Part shown: positions 1 to 7,089 of the stretch, piece after piece
How positions within the stretch are numbered: the first letter of the stretch is position 1
Layout of the letters: each line of letters begins with the position of its first letter
DNA from: Gammaproteobacteria bacterium
GTDB taxonomy: Bacteria > Pseudomonadota > Gammaproteobacteria > Xanthomonadales > Xanthomonadaceae
DNA length: 12,483 bases
Direction: 5' to 3'
NCBI GenBank assembly: GCA_030431185.1
Contig: JAUIJO010000076.1
Coordinates: 1-12,483, forward strand
Notes under the pieces: model-generated
What the model was told of the DNA's origin: nothing
Database searches by the model: none
Seen by the model: only the letters and a program-made list of their open reading frames with translations
Position numbers and translations under genes: made by a program

Positions 1-1051
1 TCTGCGAGAGGTGGCCGCCTTCCAGGGCGACGACGCGGTAGCCCTTGGCGTGCTGGCGGTATTTCCAGAAGGTGCGGTCGAAGCGCGGCGAGAGCAGGAC
101 GACCACGTGGGCGTCGGCGAACCAGTGCTGCTGCGCGACCATGTCCATCACGAAGCGGCGGAGCGCGGCGGGCTCGGCGGGGATGGCCTCGTCGCCCTCG
201 CGGCCGTCGCCGCCGTCTTCGCTGCCGCCGGCTGCATCGGTCGCGCGGAACGGCAGCGGCTCCAGCGCGTGGTCGGTGGCGTGGTAGTGGTAGAGCCCCG
301 GCGCGACGCCCTCCACGTGCTGGACGACGAGGTAGCACTCCATCGGATGCAGGCCGCCGCCGCTGGGGACGTTCTTCTTCAGGAACACGGTGTCATCGGA
401 GACGCGCACCTCGGCCTGGGCGGCGAACACGCGCTGCATGACCCGGGCGAAGGCCTCGAACGGCAGGAGACGGGAGGGGTCGAAGTTGCGGCAGGTGGCG
501 CGCCGTGCGAGCAGGCGGTCGAAGTCGTTCGGCGCGATCCGCGGCAGCGGCAGGCGCGCGTCGCCCTCGGCGCGGGTCGCGGCCTCGACCGGCGGCGCGC
601 CGAGCACCTCGCGCATCTCCACCGCGGTCTCGGTGCGGCTGTCCTTGCTGTTCTGTACCGCGTCGACCCCTTCCCAGCGGGTGAAGGCATGCAGGGTCGC
701 GCCGAGCGGATGCCAGTGGACCTCGCGCAGACGCGCGTCGCGCTCGCGCCAGCCGGCGTGGGTGGCGTCGTCGCTGTCGGCGACGGCAAGCCCTTCGGCC
801 AGCAGTCGCGGCAGCGCCGGCGCGAGGTCGGCGTCCAGGCTGCCCACCTCGATCCATTGCCCGGGACTCAGCCGACCCAGCAACTCGCGTTCGGCGGCAT
901 CCAGCTCGACCTCCTCGCCGATATGCGGCGCCAGCGCCAGCCAGCGCCGCTCTCGCCGCAGGCCGTCGCCGCCGCTAAGCAGCGACTCCAGCTCGAACGC
1001 GACCTCCTCGCGCGGTTCCAGGAATACGACGGCGCAGCGGCGGATCTTCAT
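1..1051 (-). CDS. SagB-type peptide maturation dehydrogenase (nitroreductase fold), 3' end beyond the window
   Basis: Probable FMN-dependent oxidoreductase of the SagB/nitroreductase superfamily, whose members oxidise azolines to azoles in modified peptides. The gene starts at ATG 1051 (MKIRRCAVVFLEPREE) and stays open to the left edge, giving 350 visible residues without the C-terminus. Residues 1-175 form a family-specific N-terminal region. The oxidoreductase domain begins near residue 180 with RRATCRNF (183-190), the R-x-x-x-R-x-F flavin-binding start of the family, and continues with PSGGGLHPMECYLVV (229-243), the hallmark SagB segment. A Gly/Asp/Glu-rich insert (about 270-290) looks like a flexible loop. 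No clear Shine-Dalgarno precedes the ATG; it was chosen because the family N-terminus fits there. It is divergent from the precursor peptide gene. I recall this family as the TIGRFAM 'putative peptide maturation dehydrogenase'. No YcaO or LanB-like partner is visible, so the chemistry is inferred. Confidence 0.88.
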   Translation of the reverse strand, partial: MKIRRCAVVFLEPREEVAFELESLLSGGDGLRRERRWLALAPHIGEEVELDAAERELLGRLSPGQWIEVGSLDADLAPALPRLLAEGLAVADSDDATHAGWRERDARLREVHWHPLGATLHAFTRWEGVDAVQNSKDSRTETAVEMREVLGAPPVEAATRAEGDARLPLPRIAPNDFDRLLARRATCRNFDPSRLLPFEAFARVMQRVFAAQAEVRVSDDTVFLKKNVPSGGGLHPMECYLVVQHVEGVAPGLYHYHATDHALEPLPFRATDAAGGSEDGGDGREGDEAIPAEPAALRRFVMDMVAQQHWFADAHVVVLLSPRFDRTFWKYRQHAKGYRVVALEGGHLSQ

Positions 1052-1263
1052 GCGGGCAAGTCCAGGAGCGTGGGACTGGAGTATGCGGACCCGGCCCTGC
1101 CTCGGCCAGCCGCGGACCCGCGTGGGCACGCTTTGCGGGGCGCGAGGCGGCTGCCATCACCGCGGCGCCACGGGAAGGACGTAGGTCCCGGCCTTCCACG
1201 CCCGTCTGCCCGCTTGATCGCCGGCCGCAGGGCCTGTCGGGAGCGCCCGCGAATCTGTGACGG

Positions 1264-1292
1264 TTGCCCATTTCCAGCGGGAACGCTAGATT
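1264..1292 (+). promoter_or_regulatory. Candidate sigma-70-like promoter for the precursor peptide gene
   Basis: TTGCCC (1264-1269) and TAGATT (1287-1292) are separated by exactly 17 bases. Each matches four of six consensus positions. Transcription would start near 1299 and give a leader of about 38 bases before the ATG. It lies in a locally less GC-rich patch. This is a match by eye only. Confidence 0.4.
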
Positions 1293-1324
1293 CTGCCGAT
1301 GACGGCCTGGCCCAGGCCGCACAT

Positions 1325-1330
1325 GGGGAA
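1325..1330 (+). promoter_or_regulatory. Ribosome binding site that fixes the start of the precursor peptide gene
   Basis: GGGGAA lies six bases before ATG 1337. The reading frame is open far upstream (to base 11), so this site, together with the start of recognisable leader homology, decides the true start. Confidence 0.65.
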
Positions 1331-1336
1331 CCATCG

Positions 1337-1687
1337 ATGAGCACCAAGACCCGGACCGCACCGCTGTCGCCGGAGATCGCCGATCGCCTGCTGGACCTGC
1401 TCGGCAGCGACGACCTGTTCCGCGAACGCTTCCAGCGCGACCACCTTACTGCCCTCCGCTCGATCGGCTATGAGTCGCCGACGCCGGGACAGATGACCGC
1501 TTGCGGCGAGGTGGCGGCCGCTGCATGGATCGAGCCCTTTGCCTGCTGCAAGGTGACGAAGCTCGCACCGAAGGATGCGATAGCCGAAGCGCGGGACGAA
1601 ATCCGTACGATGCTGATGGGCGGACTCGCCCAGACGACGCCAAAGCTCGATCTTGGACTGCCGTCGCCTCAGCTCTCGCTGAAGTAA
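1337..1687 (+). CDS. NHLP-related RiPP precursor peptide (putative modified peptide)
   Basis: A 116-residue peptide, probably the substrate of the neighbouring modification enzymes. Residues 10-45 resemble the nitrile-hydratase-like leader (NHLP): LSPEIADRLLDLL, then LFRERFQRD (27-35) and LTALRSIGY (37-45), the F-R-x-x-F-x-x-D-x-x-x-A-L-x-x-x-G-Y pattern. The middle carries the only cysteines, Cys56 and the adjacent Cys70-Cys71, in GEVAAAAWIEPFACCKV. A helical segment APKDAIAEARDEIR (77-90) follows, then a Gly-Gly (95-96) and a C-terminal tail rich in Leu, Pro, Ser and Thr (97-116). It has no export signal, which fits a leader-dependent RiPP. It is divergent from the SagB-type dehydrogenase, and its stop overlaps by 19 bases the end of the convergent cyclase gene. 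I recall this family as 'NHLP-related RiPP peptide'. Which residues are modified, and where the leader is cut, cannot be read from the sequence. Confidence 0.85.
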   Translation: MSTKTRTAPLSPEIADRLLDLLGSDDLFRERFQRDHLTALRSIGYESPTPGQMTACGEVAAAAWIEPFACCKVTKLAPKDAIAEARDEIRTMLMGGLAQTTPKLDLGLPSPQLSLK

Positions 1688-4299
1688 GGCGGAAGGACTT
1701 CAACCGGCCACAGCCGGTTGAAGTCCTTCAACTTCCGCTCCGCTTCCACTTCTTGCCCTTCTGCCCTCAGCAGTTGGGCCTCGCGTCGTATCGCAAGGTT
1801 GCTGTCGAGTACGTTGAGCGCCTGCAGGCAGCCGCCGCATTCGAGTTCGGCGTAGGCCAGGCCACGCCGCCGCTGCAACCATCGCGCCTGCTCCAGCGCA
1901 TCGGCCACGCGGCCCTCGTCCGCCAGTGCCTCCATCAACGCGACCCGCGTCTGGTAACGCTCCGCGCCGGTAATCAACGGCTGCAGGAGCTCGATGGACT
2001 TTGCGGCATGGCCACCCCGCCGCAGTTTTTCGGCCCGAAGCACGGTGGCAAGTTCCGCGACTGCGGGAATCCGCATCAGGACGGGCTTCGCCTCCAGCGC
2101 GGAGAGCACCGGGTCCGAGCTCGCCGTCTCGCCCATACGCTGCAGCACGAGCGCCGCAGCCAGTGCCGTCGTCGCGTCGTCCTCGGCATCGACAAGGACG
2201 CCTTCTCCTGCCTGCTCCAGTGCCTCCAGGCTCGCGCGGACCACGGAATCCAAGGTCCGGCGGGCGTCCGCGACGTCACCGGCGAGCCAGGCGCTCAACC
2301 CGACCGGAACCGCCAGGTACCGGCTGGCGAGACCGTGTTTGTTCTTGAGGACACGGAGGGAGGCCTGAGACAGCTTCCTGGCGTCTTCGAACCTGGCCCG
2401 GTCGATCGCCAGACTGGACTGTTCCATGTAGTGGTGCGCGTTCGCGGGATCGAGTCCTTTTGCCTGCCTTTCGGCTTCCTCGAACTTCCGCTGCGCAGCA
2501 GCGGTCGAGACGAGGCGCCTGAGGCTGCTGCCGCCCACCTCTTCGAGCGAGCGCCTGAGCGCTCCCTCGGCTTCCGGATAGGCCTCCAACGCCAACTGCA
2601 CCCGACCGACCGTGTCGAACTCCTGCCCCCTGAGTGGATTCTGCTCGATGGTCCCCGCGATGGCATGTGGCAAGGCTTCCTCGAAGCGGTTCTCCTCGTA
2701 CAGCCACAGCGCGGCATTGCCCCGCCCGGGAAGGTAGTCGGGATACATGCTCGCCAGTTGGACCCAACGACCGGTTGCCTCCGACGGCTCATCGAATTCC
2801 GACGCCCAGGCATCGACGTAAAGGGACTCTCGTGGCGGCAGCTTGCCTTTGAGCGCCACTGCCTTGCGAAGCGACTCGACTGCGGCGGGCGCATCGACGG
2901 TGGCGATCAACGAGCGCATCCGTCCCAGCCAGGCAAGGGCGAACTCGGGATCAAGCTCGGTCGCTCGCCGATACAGCTGAAGCGCCTCGTCGAACGCGTA
3001 TCTCGCGTAGGCGTCCTGCGCCAGCGCATACGCCCGCAACGCATCGACACTGCCCGTCGTGACTTCGGGCAGTGGCCTGGAATCCTTTTCGATCTGCTCC
3101 ACCGCCTCGCCCAGGTCGTTGCGCAAGGCGCCGGTGACCTCGTCGATCGAGGCCAGTACGGAGGCTTCGCCCTTGCCATCGGCGGCGTGCGCGTAGACGG
3201 TGGTCTGGGTCGCGGGATCGACGACTTCCACGCTCATGCGCAGGCGACCGCCCACCTCGGACACGGTGGGCAGGATCACCGCGCGCGCGCCGTCGCGCTG
3301 GGCAATCTGGGCGGCGATGTCGCGGTCGACGACCGTGTCGGGGGCCAGGCGCATGCGGGCCAGGGTGTCGCGCACCTTGAGGTCGGACAGCACGTTGACG
3401 TGGCGCGACTGCTCCAGGCTGATGCGGAAGGCCTGTTCGAGGGAGTCTTCCAGGCGCGTGTCGCCGGTGAGGTTGCGCAAATCGCCGACGACGACCCAGT
3501 CGCGCTCGTTGAAGGCAATGGCCGGCGGCGGGCGGGTCGCGAACCAGCCGCCCACCGCGATCGCGGAGACGAGGGCGGCTTCCGCGGCCATGGCCGTCGG
3601 GCGCCGCCACAGCGGAACGGCGCGCTGGGCCTTGGCGCTCTCGATGGGCCTGCGCAGTGGCGCGATGCCGGGCTCGCCGACTTCGAACACCTCCTGGGTC
3701 TCGGGCATCCCCTTGAAACGCCAGCGGCCGTGCGACCTCCAGACCAGGGCCTGGCCGCGCTCGCCCATGTCGCGCACGGCGCGGTGGGTCAGGGATTCGG
3801 CGACCGCGGACATGAGGATCTGGCCGGGCCGGGCGATGCTCATCAGGCGGGCGGCCATCGGCTTGGCGAGGCCTTCGACCTCGAGCGGCTTGGCGCCCAG
3901 GCGGACGGATTCCTCGCTGTTGCGCCAGGTCAGCAGCTCGCCCACGTGCAGGCCGGCGCGGGCCTTGAGCTCGATGTGTCGCAGCTTGCCGATCTCGGCG
4001 AGGCCCTGGCCGTAGTCCAGGCCGAAGCCCAGGCCGTCCATGGGCCGTTCGAAAAGCAGCAGCAGGCCGTCAGAACGATCGATGAGGCGGCCGCGCCAGG
4101 CCTGCTGCAGGCGCAGGACGAGGCGGTCGTGCTCGCGGAACAGCTGCGCGGTGGCGGTGTCGCCGAGGCGCTCGACGATGCCGGTCGAGTCGCAGATATC
4201 GAGCAGCAGGATGGTGCGCAGGTTGCGGCTGTGGCCGTCCTCGCCCGGCTCGCCCTGTGGCTGGCCGGTGTCTTCGTGCGCATTGATGGCGTCGTCCAT
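1669..4299 (-). CDS. Putative peptide modification system cyclase: class III nucleotidyl cyclase domain, one membrane segment, TolB-like domain and TPR repeats
   Basis: An 876-residue protein starting at ATG 4299 behind a GGGGGG ribosome binding site. Residues 28-205 form a class III adenylate/guanylate cyclase-like domain: LLLDICDST (31-39) supplies the first metal Asp34, SDGLLLLF (76-83) carries Asp77, and ARAGLHVGE (113-121) is the next conserved strand. In the VNxAAR-type motif the sequence is KPMAARL, so the transition-state Asn is Pro147 while Arg151 is kept. A single hydrophobic segment spans about 236-254. Residues 260-400 resemble the TolB-like domain common in signalling proteins with TPRs, and TPR helices fill about 415-865. 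If the cyclase is cytoplasmic, the TPR part should face the periplasm. It is 13 bases downstream of the GGDEF gene and convergent with the precursor peptide gene. I recall this as the TIGRFAM 'putative peptide modification system cyclase'. Catalytic activity is uncertain. An in-frame ATG at 4428 lies inside the upstream gene and is less likely. Confidence 0.85.
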   Translation of the reverse strand: MDDAINAHEDTGQPQGEPGEDGHSRNLRTILLLDICDSTGIVERLGDTATAQLFREHDRLVLRLQQAWRGRLIDRSDGLLLLFERPMDGLGFGLDYGQGLAEIGKLRHIELKARAGLHVGELLTWRNSEESVRLGAKPLEVEGLAKPMAARLMSIARPGQILMSAVAESLTHRAVRDMGERGQALVWRSHGRWRFKGMPETQEVFEVGEPGIAPLRRPIESAKAQRAVPLWRRPTAMAAEAALVSAIAVGGWFATRPPPAIAFNERDWVVVGDLRNLTGDTRLEDSLEQAFRISLEQSRHVNVLSDLKVRDTLARMRLAPDTVVDRDIAAQIAQRDGARAVILPTVSEVGGRLRMSVEVVDPATQTTVYAHAADGKGEASVLASIDEVTGALRNDLGEAVEQIEKDSRPLPEVTTGSVDALRAYALAQDAYARYAFDEALQLYRRATELDPEFALAWLGRMRSLIATVDAPAAVESLRKAVALKGKLPPRESLYVDAWASEFDEPSEATGRWVQLASMYPDYLPGRGNAALWLYEENRFEEALPHAIAGTIEQNPLRGQEFDTVGRVQLALEAYPEAEGALRRSLEEVGGSSLRRLVSTAAAQRKFEEAERQAKGLDPANAHHYMEQSSLAIDRARFEDARKLSQASLRVLKNKHGLASRYLAVPVGLSAWLAGDVADARRTLDSVVRASLEALEQAGEGVLVDAEDDATTALAAALVLQRMGETASSDPVLSALEAKPVLMRIPAVAELATVLRAEKLRRGGHAAKSIELLQPLITGAERYQTRVALMEALADEGRVADALEQARWLQRRRGLAYAELECGGCLQALNVLDSNLAIRREAQLLRAEGQEVEAERKLKDFNRLWPVEVLPPYFSES
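1692..1729. terminator. Perfect 17-bp inverted repeat at the convergent gene junction, candidate bidirectional terminator
   Basis: The arms 1692-1708 and 1713-1729 are exact reverse complements, with a 4-base loop (CACA on the plus strand). The hairpin begins four bases after the precursor stop codon and lies inside the last codons of the convergent cyclase gene, where it encodes roughly KDFNRLWPVEVLP. No T-tract follows on either strand, so a classical intrinsic terminator is not proven. Alternatives are an mRNA-stabilising 3' hairpin or a protein-binding site. The symmetry itself is certain. Confidence 0.6.
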
Positions 4300-4312
4300 A
4301 ACGTCCCCCCTG

Positions 4313-5386
4313 TCAGGACAGTGGCTCGGATGCATCCTGCCATTCGACGCGGTCGCCGCCCAGTCGCTTGGCGCGATAGAGCGCGGCGTCGGCGACGGCA
4401 TACCAGGCGTTCCAGTCCTGGTGCGCATCCACCAGGCTCGCGCCCACGCTGATGGGGCAGATGATCGGCGCCTCGTCGTGGCCCTCGTCGAGTTCCAGCA
4501 GGCCCTGCGCGGTGCGCACCACGTAATGGGCGAAACGGCGGACCTCGTCGTCGGTCTCGGCCTTGACCACCAGGCAGAACTCGTCGCCGCCGAGGCGGCA
4601 GGCGATGTCGTCGGGACCGACCACCGCGCGCAGGATGCTGGCGATGCTCTGCAGCACGCGGTCGCCGACGAGGTGGCCGTACTGGTCGTTGACCTGCTTG
4701 AAGCGGTCGCAGTCGACGATCACCAGGCCCATGGTCGGCGGCATGCCGATCGCGCGGCATTCCTGCAGGTGGAGCATCAGGCCGCGCCGGTTGTAGAGAC
4801 CGGTCAGTTCGTCGGTGCGCACCAGTTCTTCGGTCTGGTTGAGCTGGTGGGTGGTCGCATGCAGGCTGTCGAGCGCGGCCTGCAGGTCGTGGTTGCGGCG
4901 GCGCAGGCGTCGCGTCAGGGCCTGTTCGTTGAGCACCACGCGCATGATCGCGCGGCGCAGGAAGCAGGACACGACCTCCGGATCCTGGTCGACCAGGGTT
5001 TCGAATTCCTGGTGGTGCAGTTCGATCAGGGTGCAGTCGCACCCGGCCACGGCGGTGGCGCTGCGGGCGTGGTTGCCGATCAGCAGGCCGAGTTCGCCGA
5101 AGAACTCGTTCGGCCCCAGGCGCTTGACCTGCAGGTCGTCGCCGAAGTCGAGTTCGATCTCGCCGCGCTCGATCAGGAACATGCTGGTGCCGAGGTCGCC
5201 ACGCAGGAAGAGGGTCTCGCCCTGCGTCGCCGAGCGCACGCGTCCGACCGCGGCGAACAGGTCGAATTCGCCGGCGGTGAGCACGCTCGAGCTGAGATCG
5301 GAACCGCGCGCGGCGGCGGACGCGGCGCTCATCGCGCTACGCACCGTTCGGCCGGACTTTGCGATCACTGCGGTCCCGCGGTTCAT
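4313..5386 (-). CDS. Cyclic-nucleotide-binding domain GGDEF diguanylate cyclase
   Basis: A 357-residue cytoplasmic protein predicted to make c-di-GMP from two GTP. Residues 40-140 form a cNMP-binding domain with a recognisable phosphate-binding cassette: FFGELGLL (95-102, conserved Glu98) and ARSATAVA (107-114, Arg108). A charged helix or coiled coil (about 150-190) links to the GGDEF domain, with TDELTGLYNRRG (191-202), metal-binding Asp in IVDCDRFK (223-230) and an intact GGDEF at 266-270, so it should be active. The RxxD product-inhibition site is absent: the equivalent of its Arg is Gly257. I chose ATG 5386 because GGGGAG lies five bases upstream; an ATG at 5413 would add nine residues without a clear site. 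It is the first gene of an operon with the cyclase-TPR gene, which suggests that its ligand could be a nucleotide made by that neighbour. This last point is inference. Confidence 0.9.
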   Translation of the reverse strand: MNRGTAVIAKSGRTVRSAMSAASAAARGSDLSSSVLTAGEFDLFAAVGRVRSATQGETLFLRGDLGTSMFLIERGEIELDFGDDLQVKRLGPNEFFGELGLLIGNHARSATAVAGCDCTLIELHHQEFETLVDQDPEVVSCFLRRAIMRVVLNEQALTRRLRRRNHDLQAALDSLHATTHQLNQTEELVRTDELTGLYNRRGLMLHLQECRAIGMPPTMGLVIVDCDRFKQVNDQYGHLVGDRVLQSIASILRAVVGPDDIACRLGGDEFCLVVKAETDDEVRRFAHYVVRTAQGLLELDEGHDEAPIICPISVGASLVDAHQDWNAWYAVADAALYRAKRLGGDRVEWQDASEPLS

Positions 5387-5458
5387 CACGACTCCCCATG
5401 CCCTTGGTGCCATGTCCCATTGCGACGGCCTGCGAAACTGAACGACGCAGTTCTACTG

Positions 5459-5467
5459 AGAATAGCA
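5459..5467 (-). promoter_or_regulatory. Candidate extended -10 promoter element for the GGDEF / cyclase operon
   Basis: Read on the minus strand, TGCTATTCT fits an extended -10 element (TGn plus four of six -10 bases), in the most AT-rich patch of the intergenic region. No -35 box sits at ideal spacing. The transcript would have a leader of about 65 bases. Confidence 0.3.
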
Positions 5468-5689
5468 TCACATTGTGCGACCAACGCGGGAAGCAGGGAC
5501 GGCCGGACAAGCGGTTGTTGGAGGGGAACGGGAATGGAGAGTGGCTGCGGCGCCGTGGGACGACGCGTGCCCCGCGGCGTGCTCGTGGACACGGGGTGGC
5601 CACGGCAAGGTCATCGCGGCGTTTCGACCGGACGAGGGCAGGGACATCCCGGCACCAAGCGCGCAACGAAGCACGCGCCGGCCAGCGCG

Positions 5690-5720
5690 CGCCGCCCCCC
5701 CGGCGCTGGCGGGGGCGGCG
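5690..5720 (-). terminator. GC-rich hairpin downstream of isocitrate lyase, likely terminator
   Basis: CGCCGCCCCC (5690-5699) and GGGGGCGGCG (5711-5720) are perfect reverse complements around an 11-base loop, 9 bases after the isocitrate lyase stop codon. No clear T-tract follows on the minus strand, so termination may be of the hairpin-only type. Confidence 0.5.
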
Positions 5721-5729
5721 CTCCTTCGC

Positions 5730-7031
5730 TCAGGCGGCGATGGCCTTGTCGTCCTGGAACTGCGCCTCCTCGGTCGAGCCCTTCAGGGCCACGGTCGAGG
5801 ACTGGGCGCCCTGGATGGTCTGGGTGACGGCGTCGAAATAGCCGGTGCCGACTTCACGCTGGTGCTTGACCGCGGTGAAGCCCTTCTCGGCGGCGGCGAA
5901 CTCGGCCTCCTGCAATTCGACGAAGGCGCTCATCTGGCGACGCGCGTAGCCATGGGCCAGGTTGAACATGCCGTAGTTCAACGCGTGGAAACCGGCCAGG
6001 GTGATGAACTGGAACTTGTAGCCGTAGGAGGCGATCTCCTTCTGGAACTTCGCGATGGTGGCGTCGTCGAGGTTCTTCTTCCAGTTGAAGCTGGGCGAGC
6101 AGTTGTAGGCCAGCATCTTGCCCGGGTACTTCGCGTGGATGGCCTCGGCGAACTTGCGCGCGAACTCCAGGTCCGGCTTGCCGGTCTCGCACCACACCAG
6201 GTCGGCGTAGGGCGCGTAGGCCAGGCCGCGGCTGATCGCCTGGTCGAGGCCGTTGCGGGTCTTGTAGAAGCCCTCCACGGTGCGCTCGCCGGTGCAGAAG
6301 TCCTTGTCGTTGCCGTCGATGTCGCTGGTGAGCAGGTCGGCGGCCTCGGCGTCGGTGCGGGCGACGATCAGGGTCGGCACGCCCATCACGTCGGCGGCCA
6401 GGCGCGCGGCGACCAGCTTGTCGACCGCTTCGCGGGTGGGCACCAGGACCTTGCCGCCGAGGTGGCCGCACTTCTTCGCCGAGGCCAGCTGGTCCTCGAA
6501 ATGCACGCCGGCGGCGCCGGCCTCGATCATGCCTTTCATCAGTTCGAAGGCGTTGAGCACGCCGCCGAACCCGGCTTCGGCGTCGGCGACGATGGGCTGC
6601 AGGAAGTCGACGTCGCCGCCGCCCTCCGCGCACTGGATCTGGTCGGCGCGCAGCAGGGTGTTGTTGATGCGCTTGACCACCGCCGGCACCGAGTCGGCCG
6701 GGTACAGCGACTGGTCGGGGTACATCTGCCCGCCGAGGTTGGCGTCGGCGGCGACCTGCCAGCCGGACAGGTAGATGGCCTTCAGGCCGGCCTTGACCTG
6801 CTGCATGGCCTGGTTGCCGGTCAGCGCGCCGAGGGCGTTGACGAAGTCCTCGGTGTGCAACGAACCCCACAGCTTCTCCGCGCCGCGACGCGCGAGGGAA
6901 TACTCGACCGGCACGGTGCCGCGCAGTCGCACGACTTCCTCGGCCGAATAGGGGCGGGTGATACCGGCCCAGCGGGGGCTGCTGGCCCATTCCTGGCGCA
7001 GCTGGTCGGCGGTGGCGTGGAGGTGGCTCAT
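5730..7031 (-). CDS. aceA: Isocitrate lyase
   Basis: Cytoplasmic enzyme that splits isocitrate into glyoxylate and succinate, the first step of the glyoxylate bypass used for growth on acetate and fatty acids. The 433-residue length equals the usual bacterial enzyme. Diagnostic segments are all present: SGWQVAADAN (89-98), PDQSLYP (105-111), GVHFEDQ (175-181), the catalytic loop KKCGHLGGK (186-194) with Cys188, and YNCSPSFNWKK further on, which binds the substrate carboxylates. ATG 7031 was chosen because AAGGAAC lies six bases upstream and the N-terminus matches the family. It is the second gene of an operon with malate synthase A, 77 bases downstream of it. It ends at a GC hairpin. No missing active-site residue is seen, and assignment is secure. 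Confidence 0.97.
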   Translation of the reverse strand: MSHLHATADQLRQEWASSPRWAGITRPYSAEEVVRLRGTVPVEYSLARRGAEKLWGSLHTEDFVNALGALTGNQAMQQVKAGLKAIYLSGWQVAADANLGGQMYPDQSLYPADSVPAVVKRINNTLLRADQIQCAEGGGDVDFLQPIVADAEAGFGGVLNAFELMKGMIEAGAAGVHFEDQLASAKKCGHLGGKVLVPTREAVDKLVAARLAADVMGVPTLIVARTDAEAADLLTSDIDGNDKDFCTGERTVEGFYKTRNGLDQAISRGLAYAPYADLVWCETGKPDLEFARKFAEAIHAKYPGKMLAYNCSPSFNWKKNLDDATIAKFQKEIASYGYKFQFITLAGFHALNYGMFNLAHGYARRQMSAFVELQEAEFAAAEKGFTAVKHQREVGTGYFDAVTQTIQGAQSSTVALKGSTEEAQFQDDKAIAA

Positions 7032-7089
7032 GGCAGTGTTCCTTTTCTGGATGCGTGGTGTGCGACAGGCGGGAAGCGGACGGGAAGGA

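Larger units (their letters stand above)
1052..1336. other. Divergent intergenic region between the dehydrogenase and the precursor peptide genes
   Basis: This 285-bp spacer separates two genes read away from each other and should hold the promoters of both. I see one plausible plus-strand promoter (1264-1292) and a ribosome binding site (1325-1330) for the precursor. I could not find a convincing promoter for the minus-strand dehydrogenase. Short open frames here look like GC-rich noise. Confidence 0.6.
5387..5729. other. Intergenic region between the GGDEF gene and the glyoxylate operon
   Basis: This 343-bp region lies between the start of the GGDEF gene and the end of isocitrate lyase, both on the minus strand. 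It holds a GC-rich hairpin after isocitrate lyase (5690-5720), and near the GGDEF gene a candidate promoter and a small inverted repeat (AACTG at 5436-5440, CAGTT at 5448-5452). The short overlapping frames on both strands show no recognisable protein. I see no RNA gene. Confidence 0.6.

Noticed and set aside
11..1336. Plus-strand open frame upstream of and in frame with the precursor peptide
   Set aside because: It is antisense to the dehydrogenase, which has clear SagB motifs, and its translation has no recognisable domain. The ribosome binding site and leader homology place the true start at 1337.
4300..4428. N-terminal extension of the cyclase-TPR protein from an ATG at 4428
   Set aside because: It would overlap the GGDEF coding end by more than 100 bases and encodes a low-complexity stretch. 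ATG 4299 has a strong GGGGGG site.
1501..4452. Very long plus-strand open frame (over 980 codons) opposite the cyclase-TPR gene
   Set aside because: The minus strand encodes a protein with class III cyclase, membrane and TPR features. The plus frame is a codon-bias shadow of GC-rich DNA.
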